A stretch of 42,594 nucleotides of DNA from Patescibacteria group bacterium UBA5738 (GTDB taxonomy: Bacteria > Patescibacteriota > Minisyncoccia > Minisyncoccales > UBA5738). Location: the NCBI GenBank assembly GCA_002419295.1, contig DIFW01000017.1, positions 169,270 to 211,863 of the forward strand, read 5' to 3'. Shown piece after piece: positions 16,580 through 24,969 of the stretch. Within the stretch, counting starts at the first letter, position 1. Each line of letters opens with the position of its first letter. Under the pieces are notes generated by a model. The model was not told where the DNA came from. It was given only the letters and a program-made list of their open reading frames with translations, and made no database searches. The translations under genes were made by a program, and so were the position numbers.

Positions 16580-18284
16580 ACCTTTTGAGTTTGAATTTTC
16601 TCTTGATATTTTAAACCACTTAGGGAGAGGTTTATATAGAAGTTTCGCTACTGTGATAGCAGAAGCAATTTCAAATTCATGGGACGCAGAGGCAACAAAA
16701 GTAGAAATAACAATAAATGAAGGTAGTTTGGTTGTCGAAGATAACGGTAAGGGAATGGATAGTAAAGATTTTCAAGAAAAATTTCTAAAAGTTGGCTATT
16801 CAAGAAGATTAGACGGAAGCAATAAATCAAAAAGAAATGTTATTGGCAGAAAAGGGATAGGAAAACTTGCCATGCTTTCAATATCCGAGAAAGTAACGAT
16901 TATTTCAAAAAAGAAAGGTTCGGAAATAACTGGAGGAAAAATAAATAACCCGGAATTAGACAAAAGAATAAAGCAAGATGGACGTTATAGTCTGGAAAAT
17001 ATAACGGATGCTGAAAAAAGAAAGTTATTTAGTAAAAATAAAATTTCTGGAACAAAAATAATTTTCGAACGCATAAAAGCAAATTCAAACGGTGAAGAAA
17101 TTATAAGAAAATATTTAGCGACTCAGTTTAATTTTATATTTAGTTTGCAAAAAAATGATAGTTTCAAAATTATAGTCAACAAGAAAGAAGTTACCGAAGC
17201 TGACTTAAAAACACTTGATGAAAATACTCAATTCCTTTGGTTTTTAGGTAGCGAGGATAAAAAAATGATAGATAGATATAAAAATTTAGATAAGTATAAA
17301 GTTATTGATAATACCTCTTTCAAATTTGGGAAAGATAATATTGAAGTTAAAGGATTTATTGCTTCAGTAAAGGAGCCCAAACATTTATTATTAAGGGGAT
17401 CTGGTGGTGATTTTCGGGCTAGCATAAATCTATTTTGTAATGGGAGATTGAGACAAGAAAATCTATTTCAAGAAATAACAAGTAAAAGAATTACTGAAGA
17501 ATATCTATATGGAGAGATCCATGTTGATGGATTTGAGGACGAGGAAATTGATAGATTTACGAGTTCTAGGGAGGGCATCATAAAAGATGATCCTCTTTAT
17601 CAAATTTTTCTTAGAGAATTAAGAAAAATTCAAAATGTTATTCTAGCAGATTGGACTCCTTGGAGAGGAGAATTTAAAGATGAAGGCGACATTGAGGCTG
17701 GTTTAATGCCAAAGTATGAAAGAAGATTGCAGGATAGCAAGAATTGGCGGGAAAAAGATTTTGAAAATAAGATAGATGAAAATATTAGCGACAAAAGTAT
17801 TAAAAAAACCTTAAAAGATAAATTGAGAAATCTTTCTTATAAAAATACGCAGGTTTATCAAGATCTATTTATTTTAGAAAATATACTTAGAGAGTATATA
17901 AAAATTAAAAAAATAGAAGAAAATTATTTTGACGAAAAAAATGATGAAGAAAAAACAATTATTGATTCCATTAAATCTATAAGGGGTTTGAGGAAACAAG
18001 ACGAAGAAAGGCACGCCTTGAAAGGGAAGATTGTGAAAGAAGAGCATTATTTGAATTATGCTGATTTATCTTGTTTGGGCGAAATAATTGATATTTTTAT
18101 AAAAAAGAACGAAAAAAAACCAACGCCAAAGAAATATAGAAAAGAGTTGTCTTCGGATGCAAAAGAAATTAATCCTATCAGAAATCCGATTATGCATACA
18201 AATGAAATAACAGATGATGTCTTGCAGTGGGATAAAATTAAAAATGTTATTGATTATATTGAAAGATTAAAAGACAAAGGATAA
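16563..18284 (+). CDS. GHKL (MORC/Hsp90-like) ATPase with C-terminal HEPN-like RX4H motif
   Basis: 573 residues. The Bergerat ATPase fold is complete: Glu34 and Asn38 in AEAISNSWDA, DNGKG (60-64), GRKGIGK (95-101), and SGTKI. The middle region is a transducer-like domain with RGSGGDFRASINLFCNGR and FTSSREGI. The Lys/Glu-rich helical C-terminus ends in a helical bundle containing RNPIMH (Arg540 to His545), which fits the RX4-6H active-site motif of HEPN ribonucleases, with Asn after the Arg as is usual. Coupled to an m5C methyltransferase by a 17-bp overlap. MORC-like GHKL ATPases are known in prokaryotic restriction-modification loci. The effector role of the HEPN-like part is inferred from one motif. 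Strongly AT-rich. Confidence 0.8.
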   Translation: MEKEDKPFEFEFSLDILNHLGRGLYRSFATVIAEAISNSWDAEATKVEITINEGSLVVEDNGKGMDSKDFQEKFLKVGYSRRLDGSNKSKRNVIGRKGIGKLAMLSISEKVTIISKKKGSEITGGKINNPELDKRIKQDGRYSLENITDAEKRKLFSKNKISGTKIIFERIKANSNGEEIIRKYLATQFNFIFSLQKNDSFKIIVNKKEVTEADLKTLDENTQFLWFLGSEDKKMIDRYKNLDKYKVIDNTSFKFGKDNIEVKGFIASVKEPKHLLLRGSGGDFRASINLFCNGRLRQENLFQEITSKRITEEYLYGEIHVDGFEDEEIDRFTSSREGIIKDDPLYQIFLRELRKIQNVILADWTPWRGEFKDEGDIEAGLMPKYERRLQDSKNWREKDFENKIDENISDKSIKKTLKDKLRNLSYKNTQVYQDLFILENILREYIKIKKIEENYFDEKNDEEKTIIDSIKSIRGLRKQDEERHALKGKIVKEEHYLNYADLSCLGEIIDIFIKKNEKKPTPKKYRKELSSDAKEINPIRNPIMHTNEITDDVLQWDKIKNVIDYIERLKDKG

Positions 18285-18375
18285 AGAACGTTGCCAATAT
18301 TTATATCGGGAAATTGAAAAATAATGCACGCAAGGATGGTGCAGGATGGTTATTATTCTAAATTGGAAATTTAAT

Positions 18376-18581
18376 CTATCCGCCAAAAAAGCATTCGCCA
18401 AAAAAATCTTCGGTTTTTCGTCTCGATCTTTTCGCTTTCCGCCAAAAAAATCTTCGCGTTGCCCCAAAATGAATGGGCGGCGTTAGCCGCCGCGCACAAA
18501 AAAATCGGGCTTTCGCCCGAAAATTCGATTGTTGTGAGTCTTTATGAGTCAGCTCGAACTCACTTTACCAAAAACTGTTGA
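18376..18581 (+). pseudogene. Remnant of a second serine recombinase gene, 3' end only
   Basis: From 18432 to 18536 the sequence is the reverse complement of 13631-13735, and weaker similarity with frame changes extends back to 18376. In frame it encodes LSAKKIFALPQNEWAAL, then a segment matching the recombinase at 13256-15151 through ENSIVV, but ends differently: SLYESARTHFTKNC and a TGA at 18579. This is the C-terminus expected when the recombinase gene reads across an unsplit attP. Confidence 0.8.
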
Positions 18582-18742
18582 CTTTGGACAGGGGCAAGGG
18601 CTTGTTTGACCCCCGACTATGCTTCACTTGCCCCTCTCCGGCGTACCTCCGAGGGTCTGCGTTCGCAATTAGCCGCTGGCGCACCAGCCGGCCCGGAATC
18701 GAGGCATCCACAACGCATTTTAGCCGCAGGTGGGGGGGGTAA
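18432..18742 (+). repeat. Internal attP-like junction: left arm joined to right arm through TTGTG
   Basis: Left arm 18432-18536 (inverted copy of 13631-13735) meets right arm 18532-18742 (inverted copy of 29822-30027) at TTGTG, 18532-18536, the complement of the CACAA core at both island ends. Over about 200 bp the right-arm copies are essentially identical until the G-run (8 G here, 6 at the other end). The orientation is opposite to that of a simple tandem array. Confidence 0.88.
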
Positions 18743-18818
18743 TGGAAATTTAAAATATAAATAAATTTGACGAAGCCTTGGCTTCGTAAAAAAATTTTAT
18801 AAAGCATTAATTTTTTTG

Positions 18819-18842
18819 CCAGCTTTCTTAAGCTGGTTTTTC
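18819..18842 (+). terminator. Rho-independent terminator
   Basis: CCAGCTT (18819-18825), loop TCTT, AAGCTGG (18830-18836), then TTTTT. Plus-strand orientation; it would stop read-through from the methyltransferase/ATPase module into the TetR region. Confidence 0.85.
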
Positions 18843-18941
18843 GTTACGCAAACTTATGTGATGTTTTATTAGTTTGATTCAAAAAAACGCGGCAGGAACC
18901 GTCAGAATACGGGAGATGAATTATGTAGATGCGAAAATATA

Positions 18942-18971
18942 TTGACAAACATCCACCGTTTTTGATATGCT
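18942..18971 (+). promoter_or_regulatory. Promoter of the TetR-led cargo operon
   Basis: TTGACA at 18942-18947 and TATGCT at 18966-18971 are spaced by 18 bp, followed immediately by the TetR-type operator and, 44 bases after the -10, by the TetR start codon. Confidence 0.75.
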
Positions 18972-18978
18972 AAGGATA

Positions 18979-18996
18979 ACTTACCGAGCGGTAAGT
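18979..18996. promoter_or_regulatory. TetR-type operator palindrome
   Basis: ACTTACCG-AG-CGGTAAGT is a perfect 8-bp inverted repeat around a 2-bp centre, just downstream of the -10. This position would block transcription start or clearance, the usual mode of TetR autorepression. The site is followed by a further AAGT. Confidence 0.82.
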
Positions 18997-19014
18997 AAGT
19001 AGTGGAATAAAATT

Positions 19015-19608
19015 ATGGAAACAATTGCGAAACAATCCGGGAATATCGTTGGAGATACCAAAAAATACATCATCAATACGGCTCGCCGTCTTTTTTCCAA
19101 ATACAGTTACTTGGGCGTTTCAATGAGCGATATTGCCAAAAAACTTAATATTACGAAAGCGGCTCTTTATTATCATTTTGCCGGCAAGGCCGAGATTTAT
19201 GAAAACGTTATTGATAATGTTTTCAACGATTTAAACTTATCCATTGCTCAAGCGATGAGCGAGAGCACGACTGATAAGAAATTACACAGACTGATTAAAA
19301 ATTATTTGGATTTTGGTTTTAAGGAAAAAAATCTCATTAAATCTTTGGTGTTAAAACTGTCGCCGAATGAAGCCAAAATAACAAAACATATCACACGGTC
19401 AAGAGAGCAAATTGTTAATTTAATCCAACCGGTGATTGAGGAAGTGTCGGCGAGCAAGAAATTAACTGAAAAAGTTGATAGCAGGCTTTTAACTTCGTTG
19501 CTTACCAGTATGATGGATGGGCTGCTTTTGGAATATTCATTTCTCAATAAAAAAATTGATTCAGAAAAAATATCAAATCAAATTATTGCGTTTTTATTCC
19601 AAAACTGA
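19015..19608 (+). CDS. TetR/AcrR-family transcriptional repressor
   Basis: 197 residues. N-terminal TetR helix-turn-helix: AARRLFSKYSYLGVSMSDIAKKLNITKAALYYHFAGKAEIY type, spanning about residues 20-65. The C-terminal helical ligand domain is divergent, as usual. A palindromic operator sits in its own promoter. The following genes (GT2, FabK-like, PlsC, adaptor, permease, ATPase) run in the same direction with short gaps, so it most likely controls the whole cargo operon. Neighbours suggest a ligand of lipid or amphiphile type, which is an inference. Confidence 0.92.
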   Translation: METIAKQSGNIVGDTKKYIINTARRLFSKYSYLGVSMSDIAKKLNITKAALYYHFAGKAEIYENVIDNVFNDLNLSIAQAMSESTTDKKLHRLIKNYLDFGFKEKNLIKSLVLKLSPNEAKITKHITRSREQIVNLIQPVIEEVSASKKLTEKVDSRLLTSLLTSMMDGLLLEYSFLNKKIDSEKISNQIIAFLFQN

Positions 19609-19622
19609 AATTGAAAATTATT

Positions 19623-20351
19623 ATGCTAAGCGTTATTATCCCGACTTTCAATGAAGAAAAATTCCTGCCTTACCTCCTAAAGTCTATTCAAAAACAGACC
19701 TTCAGGGATTTTGAATTAATAGTGGCCGACAATGATTCAACCGACGCCACGCGTTCGATTGCTTTAGAATTCGGGGCCAAGGTGGTTGACGGCGGAATGC
19801 CGGGTCGAGGCCGCAACAATGGAGCGAGAGCCGCCCGGGGCGGATGGCTTTTATTTTTGGACGCAGACGTGGTTTTACCGCCAGATTTTTTGGAAAAAGC
19901 AACGACGGAAATTAAAAACAGCGATCTTTCCGTGGCCACCTGTCTAATCAAGCCCTTAAGCGACAGGCGGATCGATAAATTTTTACACGGATCGGTAAAT
20001 CTGTATATGCGGGTGACTAAAAAAATTTTCGCCCATGCACCGGGATTTTGCATCTTTTGCAAAAGAAATGTTCATCGAACGGCGGGTGGATTCGATGAAA
20101 AAATAAAATTAGGCGAAGACATTGAGTATGTCCATCGGTTAAGTAAAATTGCAAATTTCGGTTTGCTTCGGAACGTTCTCATTCCGGTATCGGTTCGAAG
20201 ATTGGACGAGGATGGCCGTTTCAATATCTCCGTAAAGTATTTGGCCGCTGAAGCTCACTTCATTTTTTTAGGACCGGTATATTCAAATATCTTCAACTAT
20301 AAATTCGGGCATCATCTTATCTCTGAGATAAACTCCAAGTTTGTAAAATAA
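19623..20351 (+). CDS. Family 2 glycosyltransferase
   Basis: 242 residues from ATG 19623 (MLSVIIPTFNEEKF); a TTG at 19611 would add four residues. GT-A fold: SVIIPTFNEE, then VADNDSTDATR, the metal-binding DADVV (a DxD-type motif), and GEDIEYVHR in the acceptor region. No long membrane domain; one weak hydrophobic stretch near the C-terminus. Comparable proteins glycosylate lipids or cell-surface carriers. Second gene of the TetR operon, 14 bp after TetR. Confidence 0.88.
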   Translation: MLSVIIPTFNEEKFLPYLLKSIQKQTFRDFELIVADNDSTDATRSIALEFGAKVVDGGMPGRGRNNGARAARGGWLLFLDADVVLPPDFLEKATTEIKNSDLSVATCLIKPLSDRRIDKFLHGSVNLYMRVTKKIFAHAPGFCIFCKRNVHRTAGGFDEKIKLGEDIEYVHRLSKIANFGLLRNVLIPVSVRRLDEDGRFNISVKYLAAEAHFIFLGPVYSNIFNYKFGHHLISEINSKFVK

Positions 20352-20406
20352 TTAAAGTTAAATTAAAAACCGCATCAAGCGAGGGAATCATGCCGATAAA
20401 ATTTTT

Positions 20407-21348
20407 ATGTTCAGCGACAATAAGCTTACCAAACTTTTAAATATCAAATATCCGATCATTCAAGGCGGCATGGCCGGCGTTTCGGAATCGATTTTGGCGT
20501 CCGCGGTGTCCAATGCGGGCGGGTTGGGAGTGATCGGATCGGGTTTTGCTCAAGCGTCTTGGCTTGAGGGTGAAATCAAAAAAACCAAGACGTTGACGGA
20601 CAAACCTTTTGGCGTAAATCTTTTAATGCAGAATCCCAAGGTGGTGGATTTGGTTAAGGTGATCATTAACCAAAAAGTGCAGGTTGTTTTTACCGGCGGC
20701 GGCAATCCGTTACCGATAATGTCTCGCTTAAGGCAATCCGGGGTAAAAATAATTCCAGTAGTGCCTTGTGTGCGTCTGGCTGCGAAAATGGAACAGTCCG
20801 GCGTGGATGCGGTGGTGGTCGAAGGTCTTGAATCGGGAGGCCATATCGGCGAGAGCACAACCATGTGTTTAGTGCCGCAGGCCAAGCAAGCAGTAAAGAG
20901 CATTCCGATAATAGCCGCAGGAGGTATTTGCGATGGCCAGACTTTTGCCGCAGCTTTAGTTTTGGGCGCAGATGGAGCGCAGGTGGGTACGCGTTTTCTG
21001 GCGGCGATTGAATGTCAGATAAGCGAGAGTTACAAAAAAGCGGTGATCAATGCAACCGATGAAAACATTGTTGTTGTGGCGCGTTTTACCGGCCATCCGG
21101 TACGGATGATCAAAAATAAATTTGTGGAATCTATGCGCCAGCTTGAGGAAAATAATCCGTTTCCAGGGGAGATCAAATCCGAAAGATTTGTCGGCAATAA
21201 AGGCGGCGTCAACGCCGATTTGTCAGCACTGTTATGTGGGACTTGCGCGGGAGGGATAAGAAAGATCGTGCCTTGCGCCGAAATTATCGAGGAGATGATC
21301 AATGACGCTAAACGATTGCTTGGTTCGAGCGCAAAATTGATGAAATAG
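20407..21348 (+). CDS. FabK-like enoyl-ACP reductase / nitronate monooxygenase family flavoprotein
   Basis: 313 residues, FMN-dependent TIM-barrel. The start has PIIQGGMAGVSESILASAVS. The segment VEGLESGGHIGESTTM (about 138-153) with His146 matches the FabK signature E-G-x-E-x-G-G-H-I-G better than that of nitronate monooxygenases, which lack the following TTM-x-L-V-P-Q. The phosphate-binding IIAAGGICDG and GADGAQVGTRF complete the site. FabK does the last reduction step of type II fatty-acid elongation. No other Fab enzymes occur in the window. Cargo of the island, 55 bp after the GT2 gene, 37 bp before the acyltransferase. Substrate not certain. Confidence 0.82.
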   Translation: MFSDNKLTKLLNIKYPIIQGGMAGVSESILASAVSNAGGLGVIGSGFAQASWLEGEIKKTKTLTDKPFGVNLLMQNPKVVDLVKVIINQKVQVVFTGGGNPLPIMSRLRQSGVKIIPVVPCVRLAAKMEQSGVDAVVVEGLESGGHIGESTTMCLVPQAKQAVKSIPIIAAGGICDGQTFAAALVLGADGAQVGTRFLAAIECQISESYKKAVINATDENIVVVARFTGHPVRMIKNKFVESMRQLEENNPFPGEIKSERFVGNKGGVNADLSALLCGTCAGGIRKIVPCAEIIEEMINDAKRLLGSSAKLMK

Positions 21349-21385
21349 TAAAAGTTTCTGTGGGCCTAAATTTTTTGAAAAAACA

Positions 21386-22060
21386 ATGAATACATTAATT
21401 TCAGCTGTTTCGCGAATTATTTTGGCTACGCCGATAAGGACTTTTCTCATCAAAGATATCAAAGGGTTGGAAAACATTCCCCAAAAGGGGAATTTTATTC
21501 TGGTGTCAAATCATCTTAGCCATGCAGACTCGTTTATGAGCGGCTATATTATCACTCCGCGTAAGTTCACGTTTCTTTCCCAAGTTGATCAATATACCGG
21601 TTTTAAAAAGATATTGCGCGACTCGGTTTATTTATGGGGCGGTGTGATTCCAGTCAATCGCAAAAGCGATGAATCAAAAAAACAGGCGATTGAAACCGCA
21701 GTTAAAATGCTGAAAAACGGATATTGTTTGGTAGTTTATCCTGAAGGCGGTCGCGCTTATGACGGCGTTATGCGCGAATTTAAGTTCGGTGTGGGCAAAT
21801 TGCATTTGGATGGCGGTGTTCCGGTATTGCCGGTAGCGTTGATGGGAACGAGAGAATTGATGCCTCCTCATGGCGGTTTGAAATTAAAAAAAACAGCCGA
21901 GATCGTGATTGGCAAACCGCTTAATTTTACCAAAGAGAGGGAAATGGCCATAAGTTTGGATAAAAATTCGGGAGAATACCGTAATCTTTGCCGAAACATC
22001 GCCAAAAAAATTGAAGGAAAAGTACGCGAATTATCAAATTATAAATATGAAATTAAATAA
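21386..22060 (+). CDS. PlsC-type 1-acyl-glycerol-3-phosphate acyltransferase
   Basis: 224 residues. The HX4D catalytic motif is NHLSHADSF with His43 and Asp48; the glycerophosphate-binding block is YPEGGRAYDG (about 116-125), and VLPVALMGTRELMP follows in the usual place. The N-terminal hydrophobic stretch may tether it to the membrane. It acylates lysophosphatidate or a related lipid. The gene after it starts inside its last 14 bases. Together with the FabK-like enzyme and glycosyltransferase it makes the operon look like a lipid-modifying set. Confidence 0.9.
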   Translation: MNTLISAVSRIILATPIRTFLIKDIKGLENIPQKGNFILVSNHLSHADSFMSGYIITPRKFTFLSQVDQYTGFKKILRDSVYLWGGVIPVNRKSDESKKQAIETAVKMLKNGYCLVVYPEGGRAYDGVMREFKFGVGKLHLDGGVPVLPVALMGTRELMPPHGGLKLKKTAEIVIGKPLNFTKEREMAISLDKNSGEYRNLCRNIAKKIEGKVRELSNYKYEIK

Positions 22061-23648
22061 AAAGTTTTTAGTTATTTTTTTATTGGCGGTTTTCGCCGGG
22101 CTTTTTGTGCTTTATTCAATAATCAAGCCAAAGAGTTCGGCTTACGAGATGGTATCGGCAACTCGCGGGGAGTTGGTGCAAGCGGTCAGCGAAACGGGCA
22201 CAGTTAAAAAAGGCGATTTGCTTAATTTGAGTTTTAAGGGTGCCGAAAAGATTAAATCGGTTGATGTTGAAACAAATCAAACGGTAATCGCCGGGCAAGT
22301 ATTGGCGACGCTGGATATTAACGAGTTAGAAATTCAGCTCCAGCAAGCGGAAGCGAATTTAGAATTCCAGCAGGCCAATTTGGATAAATTAATGGCAGGA
22401 GCTTCTGGCGATGAAGTAAAAATCGCTTCAACCGCCAAACAAAATTATCAAATTGCTTACGATAACGCAAAGCAGGCATTGAGCGATGCAATAAATGCCA
22501 CCGCCGATAAAAAAAATAGCATTTATCAAACCGGTTTTAATAGTTTACAAAATGCCTATAACGTTGCTTACAATGCGCAGAATTTCGTCGGTTTATTGCA
22601 AAGGACTTATTTTGCGCCTCAAGGCGAGGACAGTATTCTTGTTTGTGAAGATTCACGGATAATTGAAAGCAAAACAACTTCACTAAAAGAAGCCATTGAT
22701 AACATTTCTTCGGCCCAGTCGTTTGATGCGATTGATAACGCGTTGGATTTATCCAGTAAAACGCTGGCCCGAATATCCGATTTGTCGCTTGAGATTCGCA
22801 ATATTTGCGAAAATGACGCTTGGCGCGATACTGTTTCAACCGCCGATAAAACCAATCTTGATGCCCAAAGAAGCTATATTGTGGCAACTTTGGCACAAAT
22901 CGATGGGATAATCAAAGAAATTTCTTTAACCAAGTCAGCTAATGAAAGTTCAATAAACGGAGTGAAAGCGGCATTAATCTCGGCGGAAGGCCAGTTGAAT
23001 GCCAGCCATGATTCATTTGACGAAGTTGTCGCCAAACCGGACGGCAATGATATCAAGAAAATACAGAGTCAAGTCAAATCATCGCAGGCGCAAGTTGAAT
23101 TATTGGCAGCGCAAATTGCAGACGGCAATTTGGTTGCTCCGGCAAACGGACAAATTGCGGATGTCAAAAAACATCCCGGTGAAATGATTCAGGCGGGCGA
23201 ATCGTTGATTAGCATGATTCCTGAAAGCGAGATGACGATCAATTTGAAAGTTCCCGAATCTGACATTGCCGATATTGCGCTTGGCAACCAATGCAATATT
23301 ACATTCGATGCGATTTCCGGCCGGAAATTCAGCGGCAAGGTGGTTATTGTAAATTCCGCGCCAACCGTTATCTCCGGAATTGTTTATTACGAAACGACTA
23401 TTTCATTGGAAAACCCTAGCGATGCGATTAAACCGGGGATGACCGCAAACGTTAATATTGTAACTGCGCAGGTTTCGGGGGCGTTAAAGATTCCATCGCG
23501 GGCGATCATCGAACACGATGGGAAAAAATTCGTGCACATGTCTGACGGTAATAAAACAAAAGAGATTGAAATTAAGACCGGCTTGTCGAATTCCGTTGAG
23601 ACCCAGATAATTTCGGGGCTTAATGATAGCGATAAAGTAATCATTTAA
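22047..23648 (+). CDS. HlyD/MacA-type efflux adaptor (membrane fusion) protein
   Basis: 533 residues from ATG 22047, which overlaps the acyltransferase stop by 14 bp. A single N-terminal transmembrane helix (KFLVIFLLAVFAGLFVLYSI) is followed by a split lipoyl domain (SETGTVKKGDLLNLSFKG... and VAPANGQIADVKKHPGEMI), a long coiled-coil hairpin of about 250 residues, a beta-barrel (NLKVPESDIADIALGNQCNI), and a membrane-proximal domain at the end. The coiled coil is longer than in typical MacA. Partner of the permease and ATPase downstream. In a cell without a classic outer membrane it would act across the wall or S-layer space, which is an inference. Confidence 0.9.
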   Translation: MKLNKKFLVIFLLAVFAGLFVLYSIIKPKSSAYEMVSATRGELVQAVSETGTVKKGDLLNLSFKGAEKIKSVDVETNQTVIAGQVLATLDINELEIQLQQAEANLEFQQANLDKLMAGASGDEVKIASTAKQNYQIAYDNAKQALSDAINATADKKNSIYQTGFNSLQNAYNVAYNAQNFVGLLQRTYFAPQGEDSILVCEDSRIIESKTTSLKEAIDNISSAQSFDAIDNALDLSSKTLARISDLSLEIRNICENDAWRDTVSTADKTNLDAQRSYIVATLAQIDGIIKEISLTKSANESSINGVKAALISAEGQLNASHDSFDEVVAKPDGNDIKKIQSQVKSSQAQVELLAAQIADGNLVAPANGQIADVKKHPGEMIQAGESLISMIPESEMTINLKVPESDIADIALGNQCNITFDAISGRKFSGKVVIVNSAPTVISGIVYYETTISLENPSDAIKPGMTANVNIVTAQVSGALKIPSRAIIEHDGKKFVHMSDGNKTKEIEIKTGLSNSVETQIISGLNDSDKVII

Positions 23649-23723
23649 GCGACAAACGATTTAAACAGCCAGTTGTTAAAAATCGTTTTTGGAGTTTTTA
23701 ATGTATAAAAGGATATTTCTATT

Positions 23724-24956
23724 ATGATGAAAGATTTAAAAGTGGCATTCTTTCTGGGATACAAATCGATTGTCAATGGCAACAAAAGCATTATTGTTCT
23801 AATGATTTTTATTCTCTCGTTGGCTTTTGTTAATCTAATTTTTACTAATTCTCTCTTAAGCGGCGTTACCACAACTCTCGATAATCAGCTCATTAACAAT
23901 TCCGTGGCTAATATTGTTATTGATCCGCAAGAGGAGCCGACGAGAGAAAATTACATTGTCCATACGGAAGAATTAAGACGGCAAATTCAAAACATTCCCG
24001 GGGTGATTGCGACAGTGGCGCATTATAATCTGATGGCAACTTTTGCGTATGATAAAAATAAGGATGGGCAATATAAATATGGTTCATGGGAAGTTATTGG
24101 CATTGATCCGGGAGAAGAGCCGCTGGTTACCGGAATTTCCAACCATATTATCGCCGGTGATTATTTGGAAGAGACGGGAAGCGACGATATTGTTTTGGGT
24201 TCAGATATCGCTGGCGGCTATGGGGCGGCCGAAGAAATCAGAAGTCTCGGCGGAGCGAAAATTAACGAAAAAGTAAAACTTAATTTTGGCAATGGAGTCC
24301 AAAGAGAATATACGGTTCGGGGTGTTTCCAAGGTTAAGTTCACCCTTATTGATCAAGAGGCATATATTACCGCCAAAGAGGCAAAATCCATTTTGCAACT
24401 TTCCGACGACAGAGCTTCGCAAATTTTGGTAAAAATCAATAAAACCGGCGATGAAGATCGGTATATTGAGCAAATTAAAAAACTTGCACCCAATTTAAAG
24501 GTCAGGAAATGGACGGAATATACGAGCATGCTTAACAGCATTACGAGCAGTTTTGATTTAATAACCGGAATGATTGGCGCCATTGGCTTAGTGGTCGCCG
24601 CCACTACAATTTTTATTTTGACTTACGTCAATACGATAAATAAAAGACGACAGATAGGTATTCTTAAAGCCATTGGGATTAAAGATAATACGATTATAAT
24701 CTCTTATGTTTTGCAGTCATTTTTTTACGCAATTTCCGGTATTATATTTGGTTCGATCGCAATGTTTTGTTTCATTGAGCCGTATTTTATAAGCCATCCG
24801 ATCGCCCTTGCTATCGGCGATATTTCTTTAACCATAAAAGAATATCAAGTGGCTCAAGGCATTTTTAGTATTTTAATCGCCGCATTGATTGCCGGTTTTG
24901 TTCCGGCGTGGCGAGCGGCCAAAGAAAATATTTTAAAAGCAATTTGGGGCGCTTAA
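23724..24956 (+). CDS. MacB/FtsX-type ABC transporter permease
   Basis: 410 residues, two ATGs in a row at 23724. First transmembrane helix at about 20-42, then a large extracytoplasmic MacB_PCD-like domain (about 50-270), then three C-terminal helices of the FtsX domain (about 275-300, 325-350, 370-392). The end QGIFSILIAALIAGFVPAWRAAKENILKAIWGA is typical. With the adaptor upstream and ATPase 13 bp downstream it completes a MacAB-like mechanotransmission transporter, probably exporting a lipid, peptide or toxic amphiphile. Confidence 0.9.
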   Translation: MMKDLKVAFFLGYKSIVNGNKSIIVLMIFILSLAFVNLIFTNSLLSGVTTTLDNQLINNSVANIVIDPQEEPTRENYIVHTEELRRQIQNIPGVIATVAHYNLMATFAYDKNKDGQYKYGSWEVIGIDPGEEPLVTGISNHIIAGDYLEETGSDDIVLGSDIAGGYGAAEEIRSLGGAKINEKVKLNFGNGVQREYTVRGVSKVKFTLIDQEAYITAKEAKSILQLSDDRASQILVKINKTGDEDRYIEQIKKLAPNLKVRKWTEYTSMLNSITSSFDLITGMIGAIGLVVAATTIFILTYVNTINKRRQIGILKAIGIKDNTIIISYVLQSFFYAISGIIFGSIAMFCFIEPYFISHPIALAIGDISLTIKEYQVAQGIFSILIAALIAGFVPAWRAAKENILKAIWGA

Positions 24957-24969
24957 ACTTAAAAATATT

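Larger units (their letters stand above)
18285..19014. other. Non-coding junction region between the two halves of the island
   Basis: 730 bases with no intact gene. In order: an AT-rich gap; a second recombinase 3' end (18376-18581); a copy of the right arm (18532-18742); a hairpin ACGAAGC-CTTG-GCTTCGT (18771-18788); a terminator (18819-18842); and the promoter and operator of the TetR gene. Confidence 0.85.

Noticed and set aside
20407..21348. Plain nitronate monooxygenase call
   Set aside because: The segment around His146 (ESGGHIGESTTM, then LVPQ) fits FabK-type reductases better, so the call was kept as FabK-like within the same superfamily.
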